Shown: positions 32,299-41,159 of the stretch, piece after piece
Position numbering within the stretch: position 1 is the stretch's first letter
How the letters are laid out: each line of letters opens with the position of its first letter
Position numbers and translations under genes: made by a program
Assembly: GCA_003539495.1 (NCBI GenBank)
Contig: DPPB01000014.1
Location: 8,667-72,666 of the forward strand
From: Oscillibacter sp.
GTDB taxonomy: Bacteria; Bacillota; Clostridia; Oscillospirales; Oscillospiraceae
Direction of reading: 5' to 3'
Length of the DNA stretch: 64,000 nucleotides
Notes under the pieces: model-generated
Database searches by the model: none
Seen by the model: only the letters and a program-made list of their open reading frames with translations
What the model was told of the DNA's origin: nothing

Positions 32299-34587
32299 AT
32301 GCGTTCATTGGCGGCTATCGCATTTTCCTTTGCGGCGGCCATCCTGTCCCTGTGCCTGCTGCCGGTGGGGCATTGGGTCTTTTGGGCGGCGGGTATTCTA
32401 TCAGCGGCCGGTGGAGTCGTCTTGCTGCTGCCCAGGCTGCGGGCCCTCGGGCGGCTTCGGGTCTACCTGGCCCTCATCACCCTATCCCTGGCGGCGGGGC
32501 TGCTGTATGGCCGTGGCTGGAGCGCCCTGGTGGCGCAGCCTGTGCAGGATAAGTGCGGCAGCAGCCATCTGTTTTCCGCCACGGTGTGTGATTGGCCGGA
32601 GCAGCGGGATTTTGGCTGGCGGGTCACGGTGCGCCTGGCAGATGCCCGGGGCGCCAAGGCCGCGTGCTATCTCAGCGATGAAGCGGCCGCCCTTTTGGAG
32701 CCGGGGCAGACCCTTTTGGGAAGTGCCTACTGGCAGGATGCCTCCGTTATCAAGGGCACAGAGCTGTCCACCTTCACCTCCCGGGGGATCTTTGTCCTGT
32801 TGTACTGCGAGGAGATGCCCACGGTGGCCCAAGGTCAGGTGGGCTCCCTGCGATATCTGCCCCAGCGGATGGAAAAGGCCTTCCGGGACAAAATCGCCCG
32901 GATATGGGAGCGTGACGGCACTGTGGCCAGTCTCCTGCAGGCGGAGCTTCTGGGAGAGCGCAGCGGCATCTCCGAAGAACTGTCCGTCCGCTTTTCCGAG
33001 GCGGGTGTGAGCCATCTGTTTGCCGTTTCCGGGCTGCACTGCGCCTTTTTGCTGACGCTGCTGAGTCTGCTTGTAGGGCATCGGCGCCGGCTTTTGGCGG
33101 CAGTGGGCACGGCAGTGCTGATATTTTATATGTTTATGGTGGGGCTGACGCCTTCGGTGGTTCGGGCGTGTATCATGCAGTTTTTCCTGCTGCTGGCGCC
33201 CCTGCTCAAGCGGGATGCCGACCCTATCACCTCCCTGGCGGCGGCTCTGGGACTCATTCTGCTGGTCAACCCCTATGCCGCAGCCAGCGTGAGCCTGCAG
33301 CTCAGCTTTGGCGCCATGCTGGGGCTGATCCTGATCACGCCCCGGGTCTACGGGTTCTTCCGGGCAAGGAAACAGCCCCGGGCAAGGCTTGCGGCCAAGG
33401 CATGCACTTTTTTGACCGGTACACTCTCCTCCACCCTGGGGGCTATGGTGTTCACCGTACCGCTGACGGCCTACTATTTCGGCGTATTTTCCGCAGTGTC
33501 GCCGCTGACAAGCTTGGTGTGTATCCCCTTGGCCTCCGGTAATTTCATGGCCGGCTTTTTGACGGTGCTGGCGGGCTTTGTTTGGCTGCCCGCCGCCCGA
33601 ATTCTGGGATATGTCAGCTGGGCCCTAAGCAAGCTGTTTCTGCTGACGGTGGACCTGGCCGTCTCCATTCCCCACCACGCGCTCTACACGGATACCAATC
33701 CATTCTTGGTTTGCTGGCTGGTGTTTGTATACGCTCTTTTCATTTTGTGCGTCCTGACCCGAGACCGGCTCCGGAAATATGCCCTGGCTGCCGTGCTGTC
33801 CCTCCTGGCCCTGGTGCTGTGCGTCAACCTGCGCGCAGCAGAGTTTCACAGCGGTGCGCTGACAGCGGTCGCCGTGGATGTGGGACAAGGGGCCAGCACC
33901 CTGCTGCTGTCCGGCGACGATGCCATCCTGGTGGATTGCGGCAGCAGCAACCGCTACAAGCATCCGGCCCAACAGGTGCTCTCGCAGCTGGGCAGTATGG
34001 AGGTGCGCCGCCTGTCGGCGGTGGCCGTAACCCACTTCCATGCCGACCACACCAACGGCCTGGCGGAGCTGTTCAGCCGGGTGGAAATTGACCGGCTCTA
34101 TCTGCCGCAAATAGAGGACGACTACGGCGTGCGGGATAAACTGGTGGCTCTGGCCCAGGAGCACGGCACTCAGGTGCTGTTCGTCACAGAAAAACAATCC
34201 ATTCCCCTGGGGCAGTGCAGCCTCACGGTTTTCCCGCCCGTGGGCTCGGGCGATCCCAACGAGCAGGGACTGACATACCTGTGCAGCAGCGGCAATTTTG
34301 ACCTGCTTATTACGGGCGATATGTCCGGGCAGACGGAGCTGGCGCTGATCGGGCAGTACGACCTGCCGGATCTGGAGGTCCTTATGGTGGGCCATCACGG
34401 ATCCAAATACAGCTCCCAGCAGGATTTCCTGTCCGCCCTTACTCCGGAGGCGGCCATCATCAGCGTGGGAGACAACAGCTACGGTCACCCCACAGACGCA
34501 GCCATTTCCCGGCTGGAGGCCGTGGGCGCAGAGGTCTACCGCACCGACAACCAGGGCTGTATCACCGTGACCGTACACTATCACTAA
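32299..34587 (+). CDS. comEC: DNA uptake channel ComEC/Rec2
   Basis: 762 residues from an ATG after GAAAGGGGG. N-terminal helices and an OB-like periplasmic segment are followed by the Competence domain (HLFAVSGLHCAFLL, GLTPSVVRACIMQ, NPYAAASVSLQLSFGAMLG). The C-terminal 260 residues form a metallo-beta-lactamase domain (VDVGQGASTLLL, DCGSSN, THFHADHTNGL, VGHHGSKYSS, GDNSYGHP). This three-part layout is standard for ComEC, which transports single-stranded DNA across the membrane in transformation. In many non-competent Clostridia it is retained next to holA, as here. Confidence 0.94.
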   Translation: MRSLAAIAFSFAAAILSLCLLPVGHWVFWAAGILSAAGGVVLLLPRLRALGRLRVYLALITLSLAAGLLYGRGWSALVAQPVQDKCGSSHLFSATVCDWPEQRDFGWRVTVRLADARGAKAACYLSDEAAALLEPGQTLLGSAYWQDASVIKGTELSTFTSRGIFVLLYCEEMPTVAQGQVGSLRYLPQRMEKAFRDKIARIWERDGTVASLLQAELLGERSGISEELSVRFSEAGVSHLFAVSGLHCAFLLTLLSLLVGHRRRLLAAVGTAVLIFYMFMVGLTPSVVRACIMQFFLLLAPLLKRDADPITSLAAALGLILLVNPYAAASVSLQLSFGAMLGLILITPRVYGFFRARKQPRARLAAKACTFLTGTLSSTLGAMVFTVPLTAYYFGVFSAVSPLTSLVCIPLASGNFMAGFLTVLAGFVWLPAARILGYVSWALSKLFLLTVDLAVSIPHHALYTDTNPFLVCWLVFVYALFILCVLTRDRLRKYALAAVLSLLALVLCVNLRAAEFHSGALTAVAVDVGQGASTLLLSGDDAILVDCGSSNRYKHPAQQVLSQLGSMEVRRLSAVAVTHFHADHTNGLAELFSRVEIDRLYLPQIEDDYGVRDKLVALAQEHGTQVLFVTEKQSIPLGQCSLTVFPPVGSGDPNEQGLTYLCSSGNFDLLITGDMSGQTELALIGQYDLPDLEVLMVGHHGSKYSSQQDFLSALTPEAAIISVGDNSYGHPTDAAISRLEAVGAEVYRTDNQGCITVTVHYH

Positions 34588-34605
34588 CGAGAGGAGCCAC
34601 ACGCT

Positions 34606-35658
34606 ATGGCAGCGGAAAAGAGCAAAGCCTCAGGCAAAAACGCCGCATACGACCGCCTGCGCAAGGCCATAAAGGAAAAAGCGCCTGCCCGGGCCTATCT
34701 GTTTTACGGGGAGGAGAGCTACCTGCGCCAGACCTATGTCCAGCAGCTGCAGGAGCTTCTCATTCCCAGGGGCAGCGAGGATTTTAATCTCCACCGGCTC
34801 TCCGGCAGCCGTGTCACAACCCAGGACGTGGCCGACGCCGTGGAGTCCATGCCCATGATGGCGCCCAGCACCCTGGTAACGGTGACGGATTGGGATATTT
34901 TCAGGCTCGATGAAAGTCAGCGCAGCCAGCTCACGGAGCTTTTAGAGGATCTGCCGGACTACTGCACCGTGGTGTTTATCTATGACACAGTTCCCTACAA
35001 GCCGGACCGGAAAATGAAAAAGCTCACCGCCGCCATAGATAAAAATGTGGAGGTGGTGGAGTTCCAGGGGCAATCCCGGGACGCACTGGTCCGTTGGCTG
35101 CAAAAGCGCTTCCGCGCCCTGGACCGCAGCATCGACCAGCAAACGGCGGACTATATGCTCTTTTACTGCGGCTCCATGATGGATAACCTCATCGGCGAGG
35201 TGAACAAGGTGGCGGCCTTTGCCAAGGCCGAGCAGGTCACCGCTGCCGATATTGCCGCCGTGGCGGAGCCGGTGCTGGACGCCCGGATCTTCGACATGAC
35301 CAACCACATCTCCGCCCGGGATTATAACAAGGCTGCCGCCGTGCTGGGAGACCTGCTGCGGATGCAGACGGAGCCCATCGTCATCCTGGGAGCCATTGGC
35401 AAGGAACTGCGGCGGCTGTATACCGCCCGCATGGCTTTAGACAGTGGCAAGGACCGTTTTTGGCTCATGGACCTGTGGCAGATGCGCAGCGACTATCCCG
35501 CAAGGCTCCTCCTCCAGGCGGCCCGGCGGGTGGATCATGCGTGGTGCAAGCGCTCCCTGGCCGCCTGCCAGCTGTTGGATCGGCGCATGAAAAGTGAAAA
35601 AAACATTGACCGGGAGGGTGAGCTGGTGCGATTTGTTATGGAGCTGGCGGAGCAATGA
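34606..35658 (+). CDS. holA: DNA polymerase III subunit delta
   Basis: 350 residues, clamp-loader delta subunit. The N-terminus has KEKAPARAYLFYGEESYLR with the degenerate P-loop region typical of HolA, followed by LVTVTDWDIF and a helical C-terminal collar domain (IGAIGKELRRLYTARMAL). Starts 18 bases after comEC and its last bases overlap the next gene (ATGA), so comEC-holA-RNase M5-CYTH looks like one transcript. Confidence 0.93.
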   Translation: MAAEKSKASGKNAAYDRLRKAIKEKAPARAYLFYGEESYLRQTYVQQLQELLIPRGSEDFNLHRLSGSRVTTQDVADAVESMPMMAPSTLVTVTDWDIFRLDESQRSQLTELLEDLPDYCTVVFIYDTVPYKPDRKMKKLTAAIDKNVEVVEFQGQSRDALVRWLQKRFRALDRSIDQQTADYMLFYCGSMMDNLIGEVNKVAAFAKAEQVTAADIAAVAEPVLDARIFDMTNHISARDYNKAAAVLGDLLRMQTEPIVILGAIGKELRRLYTARMALDSGKDRFWLMDLWQMRSDYPARLLLQAARRVDHAWCKRSLAACQLLDRRMKSEKNIDREGELVRFVMELAEQ

Positions 35659-36233
35659 GCAAGCCGCGCATTGAAGAAGTCATCGTGGTGGAGGGCCGCT
35701 ACGACAGAAATATGCTTTTACAGGTGGTGGACGCCACCGTTGTGGAGACCGGCGGCTTCTCCGTGTTCAATGACCGGGAGAAGCTGGCCTTTCTTCGGAA
35801 ATTGGCCCAAAAGCGAGGCCTGATCCTGCTGACGGATTCCGATGGGGCGGGCTTTGTCATCCGCAATTATCTCAAGGGGGCTATTCCAACGGAGCAGGTA
35901 AAGCAGGCCTACATCCCCGACATCCCCGGCAAGGAGCGCCGCAAGCGCAAGGCCGGGAAAGAGGGCAAGCTAGGCGTGGAGGGCATGACCCCGGAAATTC
36001 TCCTGCAGGCCCTGCGCCGGGGCGGCGCTACCTTTGTGGGGGAGGCCGCTCCCTCAGCCGCAGTCCCCATCACCAAGGCCGACCTGCTGGACCGGGGCCT
36101 CATCGGTCCCGGCAGTACCCAAAAGCGACAGCAGCTGCTGAAAAATCTGGAGCTGCCGGAACACCTGTCCCCCAATGCCCTGCTGGAAACACTGAATCTG
36201 CTGATGAGCCGGGAGGAATTTTATGAACAGTAA
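35655..36233 (+). CDS. rnmV: TOPRIM-DUF4093 protein (ribonuclease M5-like)
   Basis: 192 residues. The TOPRIM domain shows the catalytic Glu in VIVVEGRYDRNML and the DxD-type motif LLTDSDGAGFVIRNYLK. The C-terminal half (ITKADLLDRGLIGPGSTQKR, NALLETLNLLMSREEF) is DUF4093, which with TOPRIM defines RNase M5 and relatives that mature 5S rRNA. Starts inside the last codons of holA. Some members of this Clostridial branch are distant from B. subtilis RnmV, so the exact function is inferred. Confidence 0.82.
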   Translation: MSKPRIEEVIVVEGRYDRNMLLQVVDATVVETGGFSVFNDREKLAFLRKLAQKRGLILLTDSDGAGFVIRNYLKGAIPTEQVKQAYIPDIPGKERRKRKAGKEGKLGVEGMTPEILLQALRRGGATFVGEAAPSAAVPITKADLLDRGLIGPGSTQKRQQLLKNLELPEHLSPNALLETLNLLMSREEFYEQ

Positions 36234-36735
36234 TTCTTTGGAGATTGAGCGCCGCTTTCTCATCCTCCGCCCGCCGGAGCCGGAGCTGGCGGCCCGGTGC
36301 AGCCACGTCTATCACATGGAGCAGACCTATCTCCTCTCCCCGCCTCACCAGACGGAGCGCGTCCGCCGCCGGGAAGGGGCTGACGGCGTGGCCTTTTTCC
36401 ACACTGTGAAAATTGACCGCAGCGCCATCACCCGCCTGGAGCAGGAGGAGGAGATCACCCCCGAGGCTTACGACGCCTACCTCACCCGCCGGGATCCCAT
36501 GACCGAGACCATCCGCAAGACCCGTTACTGCCTGCCGGAGGGGCCATACACCTTTGAGATCGATTTCTATCCCTTCTGGCCCCGCTGCGCCGTCATGGAG
36601 ATCGAGCTGCCCCGGGAGGATACCCCCTTCCGTTTTCCGGATGGCATCACCGTGGTGCGGGAGCTCACCGGAGACCGGCGCTTCAGCAACGCGGCCCTAT
36701 CCCGGCATATACCCGCGGAAAGTGAGCTAATATAG
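36223..36735 (+). CDS. CYTH-domain (triphosphate tunnel) protein
   Basis: 170 residues. Begins with the signature LEIERRFL (EXEXK-like; here EIERR) and continues through alternating charged strands (ERVRRREGADGVAFFHTVK, QEEEITPEAYDAYL, IRKTRYCLPEGPYTFEIDF, AVMEIELPRED) that line the tunnel in CYTH enzymes, which hydrolyse triphosphates such as thiamine triphosphate or inorganic triphosphate. The ATG overlaps the end of the previous gene. The substrate is unknown. Confidence 0.85.
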   Translation: MNSNSLEIERRFLILRPPEPELAARCSHVYHMEQTYLLSPPHQTERVRRREGADGVAFFHTVKIDRSAITRLEQEEEITPEAYDAYLTRRDPMTETIRKTRYCLPEGPYTFEIDFYPFWPRCAVMEIELPREDTPFRFPDGITVVRELTGDRRFSNAALSRHIPAESELI

Positions 36736-36745
36736 AACGGAAGTC

Positions 36746-36774
36746 TTGCATTTTTCGTATGCAGTCGGTATAAT
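36746..36774 (+). promoter_or_regulatory. Promoter of glnS
   Basis: TTGCAT and TATAAT with a 17-base spacer, leaving a ~40-base leader before glnS. The leader is too short for a T-box, and no T-box sequence is seen. Confidence 0.75.
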
Positions 36775-36818
36775 AGTATAATATTTTTGCAGTAATTTAC
36801 TATAAGGAGTAAAACGAT

Positions 36819-38561
36819 ATGAGCGAGGAAAACAAAGTCATCGCCGCTAACGAGCCTGAGCGCGCCGAGGGCAGCAACTTTATTGACAATTTCATCACCG
36901 AGGACCTGGCCCCCGGCGGCCAGTACGAGGGCATGACCGTCCACACCCGTTTTCCCCCGGAGCCCAACGGTTACCTGCACATCGGCCACTGCAAGGCCCT
37001 GTGCATCGACTTCGGTACCGCTGAGAAGTTTGGCGGTCTGTGCAACCTCCGTATGGACGACACCAACCCCACCAAGGAGGATGAGGAGTTTGTGGGCGCC
37101 ATCCAACAGGACATCCACTGGCTGGGCTTCGATTGGGGCGACCGTTTCTTCTTCGGCAGCGACTATTTTGAGGAGGATTACCGCCAGGCGGTGCTGCTCA
37201 TCCAAAAGGGGCTGGCCTATGTGTGCCAGCTGACCCCCGAGGAGTTCAAGGCCAACCGGGGCGACATCGGTGTGCCCGCCATCTCCCCCTACCGGGACCG
37301 GCCTATTGAGGAAAGCCTGGACCTGTTCCGGCGTATGCGCACCGGGGAATTCCCCAACGGTGCCATGACCCTGCGTGCTAAGATCGACCTTGCCAGCGGC
37401 AACTTCAATATGCGCGACCCGGTTATCTACCGCATCAACCACATGAGCCACCACCGCCAGGGCGACAAGTGGTGCATCTATCCCATGTACGACTTCGCCC
37501 ACCCCATCCAAGATGCTCTGGAGGGCATCACCCACAGCCTCTGCTCCTTGGAGTTTGAGGCCCACCGGCCGCTCTATAATTGGGTTATTGAGCACTGTGA
37601 GTTGCCCGCCCGCCCCCGGCAGATCGAGTTCGCTCGCCTGGGCATCGACCACACCGTCATGTCCAAGCGCAAGCTCCGGGCCTTGGTAGAGGAGGGCCGG
37701 GTCTCCGGCTGGGACGATCCCCGTATGCCCACCCTCTGCGGCCTGCGCCGCCGGGGCTACACCGCCGCCTCTATCCGTAATTTCTGTGAACGCATCGGCG
37801 TGGCCAAGTCCCCCAACGTGGTGGAGTTTGGCTTCCTGGAGCACTGCCTGCGGGAGGATCTGAACGCCACCGCCGAGCGCACCATGGCTGTGCTGCGCCC
37901 CATTAAGCTCACCATTACCAACTATCCCGAGGGCCGGAGCGAGGTTTTCCAGGTGGAAAACAATCCCACTGACCCCACTCAGGGCACTCACGAGATCACC
38001 TTTAGCCGCCACCTGTGGATGGAGGCCGACGACTTCCTGGAGCAGCCCATCCCCAAGTATAAGCGTCTGTTCCCTGACGGCCCCGAGTGCCGCCTGAAGG
38101 GTGCGTATCTGGTGAAGTGTACCGGCTGTGTCAAGGATGAAAGGGGCCATATCACCGAGGTTCTCTGCGAATACGACCCCAACTCTCGGGGCGGCGACCC
38201 CGCTGACGGCCGCAAGGTCAAGGGTGCAACGCTCCACTGGGTAGATGCGGAAAACTGCCTGGACGCTGAGGTGCGCCTCTATGATAACCTTTTCTCCGAT
38301 GCCCAGCCTGACGGGCCGGATAAGAACTTCCTGGATTGCCTGAACCCCGAATCTCTCTCCATCCTCACCGGATGCAAGGTGGAAAAGGGAATGGCTGCCG
38401 TGGCCGCCGAATTTGATAAGCGGGAAAATCGCACCGGCACCAACGCCCCCACCTTCCAGTTTATGCGCACCGGCTATTTCTGCATGGATAACCGCCACTG
38501 CACAGCAGACCACCTGGTCTTTAACCGCAGCGTCTCCCTGAAGGACAGCTTCAAAAAGTAA
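36819..38561 (+). CDS. glnS: Glutaminyl-tRNA synthetase
   Basis: 580 residues, class I. Catalytic signatures are PEPNGYLHIGHCKAL (HIGH) and TVMSKRKLRAL (KMSKS equivalent). Motifs such as LRMDDTNP, YDFAHPIQDALEGITHSLC and the C-terminal beta-barrel segment VKGATLHWVDAENC identify GlnRS rather than GltX. The length is normal for the form without a YqeY extension. Some Clostridia lack GlnRS and use GatCAB for Gln-tRNA, so its presence is informative. ATG after AAGGAG, flanked by its own promoter and terminator. Confidence 0.96.
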   Translation: MSEENKVIAANEPERAEGSNFIDNFITEDLAPGGQYEGMTVHTRFPPEPNGYLHIGHCKALCIDFGTAEKFGGLCNLRMDDTNPTKEDEEFVGAIQQDIHWLGFDWGDRFFFGSDYFEEDYRQAVLLIQKGLAYVCQLTPEEFKANRGDIGVPAISPYRDRPIEESLDLFRRMRTGEFPNGAMTLRAKIDLASGNFNMRDPVIYRINHMSHHRQGDKWCIYPMYDFAHPIQDALEGITHSLCSLEFEAHRPLYNWVIEHCELPARPRQIEFARLGIDHTVMSKRKLRALVEEGRVSGWDDPRMPTLCGLRRRGYTAASIRNFCERIGVAKSPNVVEFGFLEHCLREDLNATAERTMAVLRPIKLTITNYPEGRSEVFQVENNPTDPTQGTHEITFSRHLWMEADDFLEQPIPKYKRLFPDGPECRLKGAYLVKCTGCVKDERGHITEVLCEYDPNSRGGDPADGRKVKGATLHWVDAENCLDAEVRLYDNLFSDAQPDGPDKNFLDCLNPESLSILTGCKVEKGMAAVAAEFDKRENRTGTNAPTFQFMRTGYFCMDNRHCTADHLVFNRSVSLKDSFKK

Positions 38562-38572
38562 GAATGATGTAT

Positions 38573-38610
38573 GTATCCCCCGCGCCGAAGGGCGTGGGGG
38601 ATACTTTTTT
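38573..38610 (+). terminator. glnS terminator
   Basis: 14-bp stem with one G-T position (38573-38586 and 38591-38604) followed by six T. Confidence 0.88.
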
Positions 38611-38630
38611 GGTGTTTCAGGGCGCAAAAA

Positions 38631-38660
38631 GCAGGGGTGGACAGAATCATCCACCCCTGC
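38631..38660 (-). terminator. thrCB operon terminator
   Basis: Perfect 11-bp inverted repeat (38631-38641 and 38650-38660) directly after the thrB stop, followed on the minus strand by five T. Confidence 0.85.
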
Positions 38661-38666
38661 AAGGGG

Positions 38667-39542
38667 TCAACTTACTATGATGCCCTCGTGGTCTACAGGC
38701 AGGGGGAGCTGACGCCAATGGCCGGGAAGCTCAGAAAGACGGGCGGCAAGCCTTGCATCAAAATCCAGGTCTGCGGACAGGCACAGGAGGGTGGGTCCCG
38801 CACCGGAGATAAAGAACGCCACGCAGCCGCAGCTATTAGCCAGGGCCTCGGCCTCGTCAAACCCGGGGATCAGGGCGCGGCGGAAGGGCTGATGGAGCTT
38901 ATCCCGGAGAGAGACGGAAATGGTCTCCGTGTCACCCTCCTCCAGGGCCCGCAGCAGCACGGCCGTACGGGAGACGTTAAAAATAGCGTCTCCGTAGGGA
39001 ACCTCCTTCGGCAGGACACCTCGGGCCAGGTGGGTGGAAAGCTGAAAATCCGGGATGAGGGCCGTACAGCGCAGGCGCTTGTGCAGGCTGTACCGGGCGA
39101 TATAGGGCCGTTCATTTTCCACAAAGGAGGCGACCAATCCGCCGAAGATGGCTGGGGCCAGGTTATCCGGGTGGCCCTCAATGTCATTGCACACGGCCAG
39201 CAGCTCCGCCCGGGTCAAGGGGGAGCCATGGTTTGCATTGGCTCCGGCAGCACCGGCAGCGATAAGGGCGGCGCTGCTGCCCAGGCCCCGGCAGATGGGG
39301 ATCTCCGCCTGCACGGAGATGCGCAGGCCCGGCATGGGCAGGCCCAGCTTGGAAAGCACGGCCTTGTAGGCGACCACGGCCAGGTTCTCCGCCGTAGCAT
39401 ATTCCGGGTCAACACCCTCGAAATACAGCCCCTCGGCCAGCTCCTCAAAGGTGAGGGTGTTATAAAGGGCCAGGGCCAGACCCAGGGTATCAAAGCCGGG
39501 GCCCAAATTGGCGGTAGTAGCGGGAACGCGGACGGTTACCAT
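38667..39542 (-). CDS. thrB: Homoserine kinase
   Basis: 291 residues, GHMP kinase that phosphorylates homoserine for threonine synthesis. Begins VTVRVPATTANLGPGFDTLG, the ThrB N-terminus, and has the nucleotide loop ICRGLGSSAALIAAGAAGAN and the C-terminal VAFFISGAGPTLLCL. The start overlaps the thrC stop by seven bases. Forms a two-gene threonine operon opposite lysC-asd. Confidence 0.94.
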   Translation of the reverse strand: MVTVRVPATTANLGPGFDTLGLALALYNTLTFEELAEGLYFEGVDPEYATAENLAVVAYKAVLSKLGLPMPGLRISVQAEIPICRGLGSSAALIAAGAAGANANHGSPLTRAELLAVCNDIEGHPDNLAPAIFGGLVASFVENERPYIARYSLHKRLRCTALIPDFQLSTHLARGVLPKEVPYGDAIFNVSRTAVLLRALEEGDTETISVSLRDKLHQPFRRALIPGFDEAEALANSCGCVAFFISGAGPTLLCLSADLDFDARLAARLSELPGHWRQLPLPVDHEGIIVS

Positions 39543-41002
39543 TGTGCCTCACCTGCCTTCTGCAGGACATAGTCCAGCATGTCCTCCCGGTCGATAACGT
39601 CGGTATGCCGCACGGGCTTTTGCCGCAGAGAGGCGAGATTTTTAGGCACAGGCACGCCGGTGCAGGCGTGGAGAGCTTCCATGACGGCAAATTCATCGTC
39701 TGCCACCCGCTGCCCCAGGGCAGATAGAACAGCCGTGGGGAATTTATAGGGGCTGGCGGTGGAGAGGACCACCACCGGCACACCGTCCCGGTGCATGTGG
39801 ATAAACTGGTCGGCCACAGTCCAGGCCACGGCAGTATGTGGATCACAGAGGTATTTTTCCCGGGCCCAGACCCTGCCTATGGTGCGAGCGGCGGCGTCAT
39901 CATCGCAGCAGCCGCAGGAGAACTCCGCCTGGAGCTTCTGCAGCAGCTCATCCGTCACCTTATAGTGGCCCACCTCATTGAGGTCCTTCATAAGCCCCGA
40001 AACATAGGCATCGTCCCCGGTGAGGAGACTCAAAAGCCGCTCTAAGTTGCTGGAAACCAGGATGTCCATAGAAGGTGAGGTGGTCTTATAGAAGGTGCGG
40101 CGCTTGTCGTAGACGCCGGTGGAGAGGAAGTCCGTAAGGACGTCGTTGCGGTTGGAGGCACAGATGAGCCGGCCCACGGGCAGGCCCATACGTTTGGCAA
40201 AGTAGCCTGCTAAAATGTCGCCGAAGTTGCCGGTGGGTACGCAGAAATGCACCTTATCCCCCACACGGATGCGGCCGGAGCGCACCAGGTCGGCGTAGGC
40301 CTTGAAATAGTACACGATCTGCGGCGCCAGGCGGCCAATGTTAATGGAATTGGCGGAGGAGAGACGCACGCCGGGCAGGTCCTCCTCGTCACAGGAGGCG
40401 AAGATGCGCTTGACGCCGGTCTGGGTATCATCAAAATTGCCACGGACGGCGCAGACCTTCACATTGCCGCCCTCCTGGGTGACCATCTGCGCCTGCTGCA
40501 CGGCGGATACGCCCCCGTGGGGGTAGAAGACGATGATCTTGGTGCCGGGCACATCCCGAAAGCCCTCCAGCGCCGCCTTGCCGGTGTCACCGGAGGTGGC
40601 GGTGAGAATGAGCATCTCGTCCTCAATCCCCTCCATGTCCCGGGCCTGACTAATCAGCTGGGGCAACAGGCTCAAGGCTACGTCCTTAAAGGCGCTGGTA
40701 GGGCCCCGGAACAGCTCCAGCACATAGCGGTCGCCCACGGATACCAGGGGAGTCAAGTCCTCTGTCTCAAACTTTCCGGCGTAGCCCCGGCGCACCAAGG
40801 CGGGCATATCCTCGTAATCCGGCAGCAGGGCCGAAAGGATCCGGGCGGACATGGTGAGGGTGTCCTCTTTCATAAGAGATTGCCAATCCAGAACAGGGAT
40901 AGCTTCGGGCATATAGAGTCCCCCATCCGGCGCAATGCCCTGAAGTACGGCGGCCGCAGGAGAGGCCGTGAGGGCGTGGTTGCGGGTGCTTTGATATTTC
41001 AT
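39536..41002 (-). CDS. thrC: Threonine synthase
   Basis: 488 residues, PLP enzyme converting O-phosphohomoserine to threonine. Motifs: KYQSTRNH at the N-terminus, the PLP lysine in ELFRGPTSAFKDVALSLLP, and the phosphate loop ILTATSGDTGKAALEGF. The length and the FRGPTSAFKD variant place it with the long (class I) bacterial/fungal type. Start after GGAGAAAC; divergent promoter with lysC. Confidence 0.95.
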   Translation of the reverse strand: MKYQSTRNHALTASPAAAVLQGIAPDGGLYMPEAIPVLDWQSLMKEDTLTMSARILSALLPDYEDMPALVRRGYAGKFETEDLTPLVSVGDRYVLELFRGPTSAFKDVALSLLPQLISQARDMEGIEDEMLILTATSGDTGKAALEGFRDVPGTKIIVFYPHGGVSAVQQAQMVTQEGGNVKVCAVRGNFDDTQTGVKRIFASCDEEDLPGVRLSSANSINIGRLAPQIVYYFKAYADLVRSGRIRVGDKVHFCVPTGNFGDILAGYFAKRMGLPVGRLICASNRNDVLTDFLSTGVYDKRRTFYKTTSPSMDILVSSNLERLLSLLTGDDAYVSGLMKDLNEVGHYKVTDELLQKLQAEFSCGCCDDDAAARTIGRVWAREKYLCDPHTAVAWTVADQFIHMHRDGVPVVVLSTASPYKFPTAVLSALGQRVADDEFAVMEALHACTGVPVPKNLASLRQKPVRHTDVIDREDMLDYVLQKAGEAQW

Positions 41003-41043
41003 ACAAGTTTCTCCAATCTTTTTCTTGCAATTTGCATAATGAT

Positions 41044-41072
41044 ATGATACACTGTCCCCAAGAAAAAAGCAA
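41044..41072 (-). promoter_or_regulatory. Promoter of thrCB
   Basis: Minus strand TTGCTT and TATCAT with a 17-base spacer. No T-box or threonine attenuator peptide is visible in the short leader. Confidence 0.5.
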
Positions 41073-41159
41073 GTGTTTTTTATATGCGGACAAAATCAAC
41101 TTTTTTGTCAGCGTGATTGAAAACCTTGCATTAATTTCACAGGAAAGCGAGCTGAAAAT

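Noticed and set aside
36736..36818. T-box leader of glnS
   Set aside because: The distance from promoter to start is about 40 bases and the T-box sequence and terminator are absent.
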